Below, one piece after another: positions 1 through 11,156 of a DNA stretch of 64,000 bases. Source of the stretch: Persicaria tinctoria (lineage: Eukaryota; Streptophyta; Magnoliopsida; Caryophyllales; Polygonaceae); NCBI GenBank assembly GCA_037127255.1, contig JBANSL010000003.1, positions 18,603,314 through 18,667,313 of the forward strand. The letters are read 5' to 3'. Each line of letters begins with the position of its first letter. Positions within the stretch are counted from its first letter, which is position 1. The notes under the pieces are model-generated. The model searched no databases. It saw only the letters and a list, made by a program, of their open reading frames with translations, and was not told the origin of the DNA. The translations under genes were made by a program, and so were the position numbers.

Positions 1-1660
1 ATATGTGGACGGACACCTTATGATGAGCAAAAAAGCTCTCTTTTTTTAGAGCTCCTCCGAAAACCAACGCCGGCACAATTCTCCATCTCCAACGTGGTTG
101 AACAACCGCTCCGACCAATCACCGACTAATCTCCGGTCAAATCTCTCTCTTCGAAGAGCCCCAACTCCTCTCCTCGGAGAGTGTTCAGATCGATGGGTTG
201 CCCGCCTCTTCTCGGGCTGCTCCGCCTCGGTGCCGTCGGCTTGGCCAGTGTCCTTCAATCCTCTACACTGCCCTTCTCCATCTCGGCATTGGCCCATGGC
301 CTGCTTGGGTGCGTTGGTGGTCGGGTTTGTGTCTAAAACCATCTTCGATTCTCTCTGGTCGGATTATATTCTAATCCTTCCATCGCCAATTTCATTCAAA
401 TCAAAATCAAATTGGGGTTGTCCGGCGACCTATGCTCACCGTCGTCCTCGTGCCCCTTTGTCATACCTTCTAATTCACTAATTTTGGTTGTGCCACGTCT
501 TGATTTTGGGTGTCGGGTACTCTCCACCTCCATCTCTTTCCCCTTCCATGGCTATTCCATTTCATGTCCTCCTGAGCTTCTCGATCAGTAAAGTTGGTGG
601 GCGCGCCTCGGCTTTGCTCTCCCTTGACTCCCCTCTGTTGTCATGGTCTGAAATCTCTTTCTAATGGTGGCTGATTTGCCCATCGTTTTCCCCCCGGATA
701 TGGAGTTGGTTGTTGTTCGGTCGGCGGTGGGCGTCGCTTTTCTCTTGTCGCTGTCCAGCTGGTGTGTCTGTCTTACCTCCCCTGGGCTCCATGGCTCGCT
801 GGTTTGTCGGTTTTCCCCTCTCGATTTCTCCGCCTACCGGCCTGCTGTGTTGTCTCCTCCCCGGTGTCGTCTTTGGCTTGTTTGTTCCGGGGGTCTGGGG
901 TTGTGAACTCTTGTTGTTTCGGGCTTTTCTTTGGGTCCAAGGTTAAGCCTTGGGCTCGGGGTTAGCCCGAAATGTATGGTAAAATACACAATTATAAATA
1001 TACTATATAATTTCATTTATATATCTACATATATAAATGGTTTTATTAATCCCTTTATTCATCCTCTTGGTAGGGGTTAATATTATTTGGCCGTTTATTT
1101 ATATAAATTATTTGAATTTTTGTAAGGGTTTCAAATCTTGCTTGGATGGGGTGAAACACCGCTCGAAAGATCTTTGATTAAATCTCGTTTGGGCTTGACC
1201 GGTCTGTAGTGACCGGTCCTTCATGGTTTGCTTTGCTTAGGTGGTGAGCGTGTCGGCTATGGTGCGGGTGGAGGTTCTTCTTCTATGATGGGGTTCTGGC
1301 AGTCGGAGTCGGGTCTGTCTCGGATCGAGGTAGTGTGTACAGGGCGACTCTGTGTACGGGAATGAGCTTCTTGGAGGTTCGTCTTCACTACCCACAGGGA
1401 TTCCTGATGTATCGCCGGCCAGCGATGCTGTTTTAGGATGGTGCTTGGCTTTCGTCCATAGTCTACGCCCCCTTCGTGTTAGATTTAGTTTTTCCTGGCT
1501 CGTTTTCCTGTAGGGTGCGTTTTCACTTGTTGTATTGCTCCGCTTTTTGTTTTTTTTTTCGTTTGTATGTATTGACGGGTTTCTGTCTGCCGACTTGTCA
1601 GCCATCGAGATTCAAGTATATCTTGAATTTTGTGTACGTTTTTCAAGGAGGTAATTTTTT
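1..1660 (+). repeat. Dispersed non-coding repeat with a non-LTR-type 3' module (copy 1)
   Basis: This stretch is GC- and pyrimidine-rich compared with its surroundings and has no convincing coding frame; short open frames occur on both strands but match no family I recognise. From about 1374 to 1625 it shares a recognisable module with 9362-9564 plus 12237-12320 and with 13165-13386. Shared landmarks, in order, are GGTTCGTCTT, CCCACAGG, GCTTTAGG/GTTTTAGG, a run of CTACG, then CGACTTGTCAG and CATCGAGATTC. The other copies end in CCTAATAAAAA, and copy 3 has a target duplication, so I read this as the 3' end of a LINE or LINE-dependent element. What lies upstream of the module (1-1370) may be the 5' or UTR part of the same element. 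The family name is unknown to me. Confidence 0.5.
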
Positions 1661-1729
1661 TATAAAATATTATTTTTAATCAATTTATTTTGAAACGGAG
1701 GGAGTATACTTTAGATGTTTTTATTAATT

Positions 1730-1736
<7 letters not shown>

Positions 1737-1789
<53 letters not shown>
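1737..1789. repeat. (TA)n microsatellite
   Basis: An uninterrupted run of about 26 TA dinucleotides. The motif ACGGAGGGAGTA lies just upstream at 1696-1707 and resembles one end of a Stowaway-type MITE, but no partner end is visible. Confidence 0.95.
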
Positions 1790-1791
<2 letters not shown>

Positions 1792-2733
1792 ATGCAGGAC
1801 AGTTCAGGATTTGCGGGATAAGAACTCTTCGTCCCGTGTATTTTTGCGGGATGGGATTTTTTTTTTCCAAGTCCCACCAAGATCGGAACGGGACGAGATT
1901 TGTCTCCACTCCTAATAATGTATCACAAGATATAAAAATTTGTAACTTGGGTAACTTCTTATCTAATTGTCAAAATGAGTAATATAAATTTTTTTTCCAA
2001 GATCTCGAGATGCATTATAGTATGTCAATGACAGTCTAAGTCAAATATAAATTAAAGCATTATAGTTTATTGAAATAAAATTAAAATAATTAATATATAT
2101 ATTTTTGACTTTCAAACATTCGTAACTTTTTATATTAAAACAAAGTTATAAATGAGAAGAATACATATATAATTAGTTCATCAAATGAGAGGATGACACA
2201 TGCTCTCATGCCCACTGGCTCCGCCACCGATCATGACCCAATACAAACATGTCCTATTCTAAATAAGAGTTGAAGGGTTGGAAAGTAAACATTTTTTTCC
2301 GATTATATTCAGAAAATATGAGAGATAAAAAGTCCCTTTCTGGGGAATGAATAAAGTGTTGGGGGCATTCCCCACGCGCCACCAATTTCCCATCAAGGCG
2401 TCTGCGGTGGTCGATCTCTCCCATTCGGTGTCCCGAGTGACTCCATCATTCTTCTAGCCATCTCTTTTTCACCCAAGCACCACTGCCACCTCGCTTCCCT
2501 TGCCCTAGCCACCGCCAATCTTCATCGAGGTAAATCGAGGGCTATTTCCCCTCTTTTGAAACCCTAGATTGAACCATGAATCTTCAATTCTTTCAATGAC
2601 GAAGGAACAAAAACCTAGTAAGATACTATCATGGTGATCAATCACAATAAGATCAACAATAATCGCAAGGGAGATCGAAAGATATTAAAAAGATAAATAC
2701 TACTTCATTAGAAACTCACAAACAACCAACCAA
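1790..2733. other. Intergenic, no gene recognised
   Basis: AT-rich sequence without a supportable gene. At 2212-2226 the motif GGCTCCGCCACC matches the terminus of the hAT MITE family present intact at 15474-16027, so an eroded end of that family is likely. From about 2340 to 2560 the sequence becomes C-rich and reads like a 5' leader (CACCAAT, CCATTC, GAAACCCTAGA), but no exon could be assigned. The last three bases, CAA, are one copy of the CACTA target duplication. Confidence 0.4.
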
Positions 2734-2746
2734 CACTACTAGAAAT

Positions 2747-3060
2747 TTGTTATTTAACATCGGTTAATAGCCGATGTCTTTCAAAAAAAAATCGATGTCT
2801 ATGTGGGGGATGTAAAAAGTCAAAAGTTTTTGACATCGGCCAGAACCCGATGTCTTTGTATGTTATAACATCGTTTATATTTTTAAATCTGATGTCTTTG
2901 TTATCCTATAACATCGATTATAAAAATATAACTGATGTTATAACATACTAAGACATCGGCTATTACCCGATGTTAAAACGTTTTGACTTTTTACATCCCC
3001 CACATAGACATCGATTTTTTTTTTTGAAAGACACCGGCTATTACCCGATGTGAAATAACA
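2747..3060. repeat. Foldback block of CCGATGT/ACATCGG subterminal motifs
   Basis: About 310 bp that is nearly self-complementary end to end. The outer arms pair TGTTATTTAACATCGG with CCGATGTGAAATAACA, and inner arms pair GGGGGATGTAAAAAGTCAAAA with its complement near 2980-3001 (TTTTGACTTTTTACATCCCC). It carries roughly ten ACATCGG/CCGATGT or near-variants. In CACTA elements such subterminal motifs bind the TNPA-type protein; their arrangement here as one large hairpin next to the left terminus is unusual. Confidence 0.85.
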
Positions 3061-3084
3061 TATTTGAGTTTTTTTTTATTATCG

Positions 3085-3155
3085 TAGCATATGCGGGATT
3101 TGAACCCGCATCTTTGCGTTTGAACGCAATGCTCTACCATTTGAGCTAATAGGCT
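3085..3155 (-). tRNA. tRNA-like sequence, probably a pseudogene
   Basis: Read on the minus strand the 71-nt segment has a tRNA layout. The acceptor arms AGCCTAT and ATATGCT pair at six of seven positions. The D arm is GCTCAAATGGTAGAGC, and the T arm is GCGGG, TTCAAAT, CCCGC, with B-box GGGTTCAAATCCC. The anticodon stem TTGCG/CGCAA closes a six-base loop, TTCAAA, one base short of normal, so the anticodon (CAA if base 38 is missing) is not secure. The acceptor mismatch and short loop argue for a pseudogene or tRNA-derived promoter relic. It lies inside the CACTA element beside the foldback block. A covariance-model scan would settle whether it is functional. Confidence 0.5.
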
Positions 3156-5429
3156 TTAAATTAGATAGAACGCTCTTACATAATAGCAAAAAGAGCATAC
3201 TCCGTATGAAACTTAAATAATCCACAAATTGGATGCCAATCTAGCTACCAACCTAAGCTGCAGAACAGTCCTAAATCAGTCAACCAATTGCCTCTAAATG
3301 TAGCCAAAACATCACCAAAAGTTGAATATCTAAGCCCCATGACAATAGCAAGATCCAAAAATGAAAGTAAGATAAAAAAAATTACTTGATTCGGGATGCA
3401 GATCCAAAATCCAAGAACTCCAAGGCATTAATAATCATCTAACTCGAAGCATAAAAATCAATGAAATAGAATCTTGTTCATTTCCATCAGTAAAAATACC
3501 AGAATTTCTCAATAAGAATTGAAAGCTCTTTCCTCTGATTTGGTCTTTCTCAAGTGGTTGAGCTCTTCCCTACGAGAAAGCTCAACATCAATAAGATAGA
3601 GTTTATAACCTACTTGATAATCCCAAAATTTGGCTACCTGAAATTAGTTCCTTTTCAGAAAACTGTCCCCTCCATTTTAGCACAAACGTTTACCACTAGC
3701 ATCACATATCTATTCCCATAATAGACCTTCAAACACCTATGATACATAACAAAGACAACATCTCACTATCTAAAGAAGTATGCTGGTGAAATAAAAAAAA
3801 AACCACAGATTCATTATCATTTAATTGACAACCTTACATTGTATATTAAGAAAACAAAAAATATTTCAAGCAATTTTTCATGAAAGTGGACAGATTTACT
3901 AAATTAAGGTATTTAGGCAATTCATAGAAAAAGCTCTCTCAATATATATTAGACAAGCGATATGAAAAGTTGAGGTCCTACAAGGCTTGGTTGTGATTTA
4001 AATCTTGTTGGAATGAATGAATAAGCAATAGATCATAAAACATTACCCTTAGTTGCTTCTCAAGTTGGAGATGTGATGAGGAAAATGAGCATAGAAACAA
4101 ACACCTCTTCCATGGCATTGGTATAAATAAGAAAAATCATCATTGTCCCTTCCTTGGTCCTTAAGTGTTGATGGCCTCCTGCGGAATTTAAATCGAACAC
4201 AATGTTCACCAAGTGAGAAAAAAAACATCGACGTTTCAGTTCTTTGTGCTCAAGTAGATCAAAACATTACATCAAATAGAAAAACTGATAAGCAGCAGAG
4301 TGAAAGGGCCCAAAATCATGGTTTCATGTCATAAGACAACTTTCGGACCCCTTCTTAAATCTGTTTTGCACCATTTCCAGCCTAGCATTTTCACACGAGG
4401 CTCCATTCTTTTTTCTGTCATACATCCTCGTGTCAAGATTGTGCTCTCATTCTTCTTTGCTTTTACTATCAAGACAGATCCCTCCTCGTCCTTCCTCATC
4501 CCCATTACCTTCCTCATTCTCCTTGGCTTTTATTATCTTCGTGCTTTAGTTAACAACAAAAGTAAGATACAAAAATTGCTAGATTCGGGATGCAAATCCA
4601 AGAACTCCAAAGAAGTATGCTGGTGAGATAAAAAAAACCCCACAGATTCAAGAAATTTTTCATGAAAGGCGAAAAATTTACTAAATTAAGGCATTTAGGC
4701 AATAAATAGGTAAGTGATTAATTTCCTTGACATAAGAAGACGACACTTATGAAATACTCCGTAGAATGTAATAATACTTGTTCCCAGAGCAAAATTGCTT
4801 CACAAATAGCATACTTGTAATCCAGAGGTTCGAAAACTTTAAACTGTGCATTATACTGCAAAAGAAAAACACAACATTAAACTCATTTAGAAGACGTAAA
4901 CATGAAAGGGCATAGACTGAAATAAAAACAAAGGATTCACATATGCCCCGGTGCTATTGGTGCCTTAAGGAGACTTGAGAATCAAGTTGCAATGGTCAAT
5001 GATATCAGTTGTGAGTCCAGCCCTCTATTTGCCTGCAAATCTTATTCATGTTTGGTAAGAATAATGAGGTAAAGAGTAGAAAAACAGCAGCTTAAAAAAC
5101 ATGGGACATGCCAAGTAAACGACAATATATGTTATATGACCATGAATGTGTATTTGAATGTGAGTAATGCATATATACTATTGAAATGAATAAAGAACAC
5201 TAGCCCATAAAATTAAATACACAATAACATCAATAAATGATAAATTTAAAACAGTGGGGTGAGAACTGAACAAGAATGAAAATGGGGAGAAAGAGAGAAG
5301 GCATGTTGCTTTCAACTTAAGCTGAAATAATGATATCTCAAATCAATGTCTTACCGAATGATAATGCAAAAAGAGAAGAACAAATTTATGCATCATGGGC
5401 TGGTGCACCACCTCAAATCAATGTCTTAC

Positions 5430-5497
5430 CGAATGATATACTTTTTGTATGCTTCCACAACTATAGCATTTAAACTAGTCATCGGTGCAGTGACAAC
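5430..5497 (-). pseudogene. Captured exon resembling COP9 signalosome subunit 3 (CSN3)
   Basis: The minus strand reads TTTGCAG, then a 68-nt exon beginning GTTGTCACTGCACC, then CATTCG|GTAAGA, so both splice sites look intact. The conceptual peptide starts VVTAPM and ends EAYKKYIIR. I recognise this as the CSN3 segment VVTAPM...NAI..EAYKKYI, which in the host protein follows a helical repeat upstream of the PCI domain. CSN3 is a subunit of the COP9 signalosome that removes NEDD8 from cullins. Only this exon is recognisable, it sits inside the CACTA element, and the remainder of CSN3 is absent, so it is a captured fragment. The 3' edge with its donor is partly duplicated at 5339-5362. Confidence 0.6.
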
Positions 5498-5799
5498 CTG
5501 CAAAGAAGAAAACATAACAATAGTTCACTATAAGAGTAACTCAGTGTGAAATTCTCAACATATATAAAAGTGGTCAGATATTACATACATTACGAAGAAA
5601 TCCGTTGCTAGGAACACCAAAAATCCATTGCTAGGAACACCAAAACATACCACACAATAGACAATTATCTACCCTTGCAGATTTCATATCAGTGGTAGAC
5701 GGCAGACCCTATCCAGAAATCCATTGCTAGGAACACCAAAAATCAACATAAAACTGTAATAATAATAACAGAAAGAAAACAAAAGGGTGGAAAGGTCAC

Positions 5800-7317
5800 C
5801 TGAAGAACCCCTGAAGAGATAGCAGCCAGGCCTACATTATAACCAAATTGCTCATATAATGAGATCATTATGTTCAGATGAAGAGATTTATGTAGAAGGG
5901 ACTCAATATAATAAATATATCAATCTCGAACTCAGCAAACAAAGGTGAAAGCAAATAAAAGAATCTCTTATTTCATCAGAGAAGTACACATACTAAGAAA
6001 CAGAGTCACTAACTCCCTATATATTATACTCAAAAGTAGAATTCTGAGACAACTACTGCACTTCATATCAATCACAGATTCTTTATTTTTCAACATTTGC
6101 CCTTAAATTTAGAAGAAAAAGAATTCAGTACCTCGAGAGACAAATTATCAGGCACAGATTTGGACTGCTCAACTTTGTCTAAAAGTTCTCTATAAGTCTT
6201 TGAAAAGGCCTCAATATCAGACATACTAGGAGAACCGGACCTGTAAGAATTGGAATAAATAAGAGGCTTAACATGAAACAATAATTTCTGTTAATTTCTA
6301 GACTGCTTTGACCAGGGGACCAACATCACACTTGGCCAATTCAGTTAAGTAGAAAACATCCATCCTGATTGGTAATCAATTAGCTCTCGGTCAGGAGTTG
6401 TTTTAAAAACTCCCGAGAGATGCAATATTATTATTTTTTAAATAAAAATGGGGGAGCTTTCCACCCTATTTAAAACTAGGTAGAAAGCCCCTGCATTGTT
6501 TTTTATTAAATTAAATTAAATAGATGAATACAAATCTATAATATGAATTAATTTAATGTGCAAATTCTAATATATGCATATGTGCATGACATAAAATATA
6601 TGAAATTAAAAGAATTAGAGGACAAAACCTTGTAAAAATTCATTCATCTGTATTAAAGCAATAATTGCTTGATCAATTGTCAAGAAAATTGTAAAGTTAC
6701 AACGAATTGTTTTCTAAGCATAAACAAATAAACAATCGCTCCAATCATGAACTTAAACATAAATTCATAAGATTCATTAGCACTCTAACATCAACATGCT
6801 CTCAACACTACCCTGAAATTTCCACAACCTTTTATTTATGTAATCACCAAGCAAAGAATGAAAGATAACATTAAAAAGTGGGGAGGGGAATGAATTTAAT
6901 TGAACTTGCCATGAAATCCTCATTTGAACAGCACCAAATGCCACCTGGGCACATAAATATAAGAACAATAGGTTAGTCCAACATCTAGTTACTAACTTGT
7001 AATAATTTATCTTTGGAAAAAAAAATATCATATCATGTCCATCAACACATAAATACCAACTGGTAAAAATTTATCTTTGGAAAAAGAATTACACTTTCTT
7101 TGGGTTTCAAGAACTCTGTTTCCTATGCATACCAACAGGTAATTTTTGAGATGAGATAATTTATCTTTAGAAAAAAATATCATATCATTTAACCCAAACC
7201 ATTATTATTCAACAGTAATCTACACTTTCTTTTGAATATCAATCAAACCTGGAGTTTTTGACGCAGCTCCTCTATCTCTAGCTTTTGTCTCTTCCGCAAG
7301 GTTGCATAAGTCAAGAT
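5800..7317 (-). pseudogene. Further exon-like segments inside the CACTA element, origin unknown
   Basis: Four minus-strand segments have exon character. 7249-7317 (69 nt, TTGTAG acceptor, CTCCAG|GTTTGA donor) encodes a charged coiled-coil peptide containing LRKRQKLEIEELRQKLQ. About 6900-6944 (acceptor GCCCAG) encodes VAFGAVQMRISW. 6132-6240 (acceptor TTACAG, donor CTCGAG|GTACTG) encodes a peptide with DIEAFSKTYRELLDKVEQSK. 5800 to about 5868 (donor CTTCAG|GTGACC) encodes ISLYEQFGYNVGLAAISS. All keep phase-compatible borders with the CSN3-like exon downstream. I do not recognise their parent gene; they may come from one gene or several. The GC-rich minus-strand segment at 8035-8313 could be the matching leader. 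Confidence 0.45.
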
Positions 7318-8459
7318 CTACAATGTAAGGAACAAAAAGTTAGCAGTTAGTTGGCTTTAGATTGCAGTTTACCATGTTTTTTTTGACGCATTCTCATAAT
7401 TCTAGTAAAGTTAGAAGTGACATAACTACTGAAAAACCATGGGTAAATCACACAACTATAGCATGCAAATATATGCCCAGTGGCTTAGCTGAACAGGTAT
7501 ATCTCATTCACTTGGGCAGAGTCTGTGATGCACACTAGGCCTTCAGTACCATCAAGATCTGTCCCCTAGACCTTCAGTAACATCAAGATCTGAGAAAGAA
7601 GAGGGGAGTACCTCTTCGGCAATGCACAAAATCCTCATATGTTTAGGGTGCCATTAAGCAAACTCAGACATATACATTACCTAATATGTATACATAAATA
7701 TGCTCATATTTTCTAAAGAACTATTCTGTTATCTTCCCATGAACTATGAACTACGAACTATGAACTATGTTCAGTAAATTGCAACTCTACATTATTACAA
7801 TGCCAAAAGGGGATCAATTCCACCTAGTCTAGTAGAACTCGAAATGGCGAGTGCAAACCCTAAATTACGACAGAAAATGAATTGTAATCAAACCAAATTC
7901 GTGTTTCATCCTTTCCTCACAAAGAGACGCACAATTAAATCCAAGTCAACTCAGGAAACAAAAACCCTAACCAAAATTAGTTTCATTACCCGAAAGCCCT
8001 AAAATCAATTTCATTACCTGAATTAGAGAATACTTCAACGGAGAGGTAGTGACAGATTTTGACAGGCCGGCTCGGTTTCGACGGCAAGAGAGACGACCAG
8101 AGGCCATGCACTGGAGACAAGACGACGCACCGGAGACACGATGACGAGAGTGAAGGGGTTTCGCTGCTGAGAGATTGGAATGAGAGACAAGAAGCGGGAA
8201 TGCGCCGGAGAGCCTACATCCCCACCGGAGCCACCCTCAGTTCGAAAGGCGACGAGATTGGAGGAGGAAGGGGTTGGGGGTGAACATGGAGGAGTTGGAG
8301 GAAGAAGGAGCATTCACTGTCGCGGGGACGCTCTGTCGGGTTTAGAAGAGGGAATGGAAGAGGGAGTGAAAAGTGTTCCTCTTTTTCTTGAAAAATTTCC
8401 AAGTGTGAATATTTCATATGGGCGGGACAAACCCCGCGCTTATTTTTTTTTTCCAAAAA

Positions 8460-8610
8460 CCCTTTTTTAACATCGGTCAAAAAATAGTGTGATGTCTTTT
8501 TTATTTTCAACATCACAATTTTTCAACCGATGTTAAAAAATTGTTTTACATGGCATGTTTTTCTGACCGATGTTAATGTACCGATGTTAAATAACAGAAT
8601 TCTAGTAGTG
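8460..8610. repeat. Right subterminal repeat region of the CACTA element
   Basis: Contains AACATCGGTCAAAAAA, CAACCGATGTTAAAA, GACCGATGTTAATG and ACCGATGTTAAATAACAG before the terminal CTAGTAGTG. These mirror the left-end motifs. Confidence 0.8.
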
Positions 8611-9361
8611 CAAGTCTCAAAAGCGTAGATGAAAACAATGGAGAATTAGCCAAGCATGGCTTACCTAAATCCCTTCTCTTGAATGGAAAACAAAACAAAA
8701 CTAATTGATTGAATAGAGAAAACGGTTGAATGTTAATGTTAGGCTATTAGATGATTATCCAAACGGCTGAGAAAAACCTATTATAAAGCCTAAAGGTGTC
8801 GGCCAAACCCTGGATTGGAGTTTCCACAAGATAGTAATTAGGCCGCTCGTGCAGATCTGGATCTGAAGGGACGGCGGGCACCGCCTAAACCACGGTGGGC
8901 GCCGCCTTTAAAGATTGACAGCTTCGCAGACTGAACTTGTAATGCACTTTCTGGAGTCGTCGTTCATCTGATTGACACATATGAATATGCGTTGGAAAGC
9001 TCTTTTCAAGGACTACAACTCTCATAAAGAACTCAGAAGCTGAATCCAACTTCTAAGAATCTTAAAGAGACGATTTCTCCATGTGCTCCGTTTCCGCTCA
9101 ATCATGTTCTTGTGCTCCTTTACTTCCCAAATCGCCTTCTAATCCTTACTCAGCTTGTTCCTTGTTCTTTTGGAATCCTCTTTGGTCTCACCATGTCGGC
9201 ACTACGAATCTGCATAAAACCAATAAAATAGCGTAGTTTTCGATCTTTACTACTAAAAGAGCATAATACGCAATTAACTCTAAAATGTAACCAAACAACC
9301 ATAAAACTCAACTAAAACTACTCTATAATGCCTGTCAAAATATGTCTTATCAATTGTTTCC
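8611..9361. other. Intergenic repeat-like sequence, unclassified
   Basis: Starts with the second CAA target copy. The text includes GCGTTGGAAAGCTCTTTTCAAG and GGAATCCTCTTTGGTCTCAC, phrases I associate with non-coding parts of plant LTR retrotransposons, but no LTR boundaries or coding domains were found. No gene seen. Confidence 0.35.
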
Positions 9362-10139
9362 TTGTAGGTTCGTCTTTACTGCCCACAGGTAACTCTTTAT
9401 GTACCGCTAGTCTACGGTGCTGCTTTAGGGTAGTGCTTGACTTCGTATGCAGTCTATGTCCTCATCTTGTTTGGCTTAGATGTACGTATTTAGTTTCAGT
9501 TTTATAGAGTGCTCATGCCTGTATTTTGCATCGTTTATGTATTTTATGTTCGTTTCGACGGTTATACAAAAGGGGGGACCAGAGCACGCTTTTTTTATGC
9601 ATAGGAGCACACTTCTCGTGTTGTGCTTATAGTGAGTGTGCTCCAAAACAAGCACGCTTATTATTTAACCTTGATCCCATATTTTAAGCACGATTTTATC
9701 TTGAAGCATTCTTAAAATTTCCCTACAGGGAATATCCGTTCTGCTCGAATTATAAGAACGCTTCAACTGAAGTGTGCTCTAATGATAAGAACGCTTCAAT
9801 TGAAGTGTGCTAAAAAAAAGGTTTTAGCACACTTTTTTTCAAACCGTGCTTAATAATAAGCACACTTTAAATAAAAAAAAGTGTAGTCTTATATTTATAT
9901 ATATATATATATAGAATAGATCATATGAGAACAGCCCTTATTGTGTAACATGAGAACAGATCTCAGCCGTTGATTTAGAGATATTGGATGACTGAGATTA
10001 ATCTCAAATATTTATTAATTGAAAATGGAAATGGAAAATCACCCCCACCAATTCCATTCCGGGCGCGTGTACATCACACAACTCAACCCTAATCAATTTC
10101 CCCTGTATAAAATCAAAACCATCTTCTCTCCAATCCAGA

Positions 10140-10680
10140 GGTCCGGGCGCGATGGAGATCGGGAGATGATGAAGGCGGTTAGCGAAGGCGGCGGCGAAGG
10201 AGATGAAGGAGCGGGCGATGGTGACGGCGATGGTGGTGCGGATGGCGAAGGCGGAAGCGATGGCGATGGAGATCCCGCTCAGGGAGGCCGGATCTGGAGA
10301 GCCTTGCTCAGGGAGGCCGGATCTGGGCGAGGTGGCGATCGGCGGTGGTCGGAAGCGGCCGGATCTGGAGAGCAAAGGAGTGGCGGCAGGGGCTGCGAGG
10401 AGAGGATGGAGAGGATGAGGGCTGCGGTGGGGGTTCGTGGGAGCACCGGTGGGTGGATCTGGGCAGGACGTCGTCGGCGATGGCGCTGCAGGTGGTGGCG
10501 GCGGCTGGTTCTGGGTGTTGATCCAGGATCTCCGGCATCTCCACGCCCACTCTCTCGCCTCCAACGCCTCCCCCTTCTCCACGCCCACTCTCTCGCCTCC
10601 AACGCCGACCTCGCCCTCCAATTGAACTCCCATTCCGCTACTCGCGAACAGGTTGTTATGGAATTTTGCTTGGCCTGATT
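10140..10680 (+). other. GC-rich gene-like segment (possible captured promoter and first exon)
   Basis: GC content jumps sharply against the AT-rich surroundings. Upstream lies CTGTATAAAATC (about 10106), a plausible TATA box, then CTTCTCTCCAATCC, then an ATG at 10166 opening a Gly/Asp/Arg-rich frame that runs to 10678; its last part reads LHAHSLASNADLALQL. GAACAG|GTTGTTATGG at about 10650 could be a splice donor. Long open frames also exist on the minus strand, as expected of GC-rich low-complexity DNA, so coding is unproven. The motif CTCCACGCCCACTCTCTCGC is repeated 38 bp apart (10541 and 10579). I infer a transduplicated host first exon but cannot name the parent. Confidence 0.4.
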
Positions 10681-10856
10681 TGATCGAATTTGTGTCCTTG
10701 ATGCATCGATTATTTTGATTGTGTTGGTGGTGGTGAATATAAAGAGTTCAATGATACTGTAATTTAGATTTATTCGTTTGTATGTATAACTTTTTTCATA
10801 TGTATATAGGATAATTTGGTGGAATTTGTTTATGGGTGAATTTAAATATGTCAAGT

Positions 10857-11156
10857 ATCAAGTGATACTATCGAATAATCAAGTGATATTATCGAATAAT
10901 AAAGCGATATCATCGAATAATCCATCGATACCATCAAATAACCGACCGATACCATCGAATAATCAACCGATAATCACTCATATATGACTGAATAATCATC
11001 TATATATAACCGAATAATCATTCATAGGCGACCGAATAATCAATCATTTATAAAGATTAACAAAAAAAAAATTATATACCATCGCATAATCTATCGATAC
11101 CATTGCATAATCAGACGATACGATTGAATAATCTAGATATACTGTCGAATAATTTG
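10857..11156. repeat. Degenerate 21-bp tandem array, GATA..ATCGAATAATC type
   Basis: Five successive units of about 21 bp starting ATCAAGTGATACTATCGAATA run from 10857 to about 10961, then looser units (CATCTATATATAACCGAATA and similar), and a second tighter cluster at 11078-11156. The conserved core is TATCGAATAATC/ACCATCGAATAATC. Confidence 0.8.

Larger units (their letters stand above)
2734..8610. mobile_element. CACTA (En/Spm) transposon, non-autonomous, 5877 bp, carrying gene fragments
   Basis: The left end reads CACTACTAGAAAT and the right end reads ATTCTAGTAGTG, so the termini are inverted copies beginning CACTACTAGAA. Both ends continue into TGTTATTTAACATCGG. The bases immediately outside are CAA on both sides (2731-2733 and 8611-8613), the 3-bp target duplication typical of CACTA elements. 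Subterminal ACATCGG/CCGATGT motifs recur at both ends, as expected for transposase-binding repeats of this superfamily. No transposase or TNPA/TNPD-like frame is visible. The interior instead holds a foldback block, a tRNA-like sequence and minus-strand exon-like segments with GT-AG borders, at least one resembling COP9 signalosome subunit 3. It was probably mobilised in trans by an autonomous relative, in the manner of a Pack-type CACTA. Confidence 0.9.

Noticed and set aside
46..946. Several overlapping open frames on both strands in the first kilobase
   Set aside because: Composition-driven frames in pyrimidine-rich DNA with no family signature; the region is better explained as a dispersed repeat.
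1690..1712. Stowaway MITE end ACGGAGGGAGTA
   Set aside because: Only one end is present; no CTCCCTCCGT partner or clean TA duplication could be found.
8035..8516. GC-rich open frames on both strands near the right end of the CACTA element
   Set aside because: No recognised protein and mutual shadowing; kept only as a possible leader of the captured exons.
10019..10678. Long plus-strand frame as a bona fide protein gene
   Set aside because: Gly/Arg/Asp low complexity, equally long minus-strand frames and location inside a TIR element argue against an intact gene.
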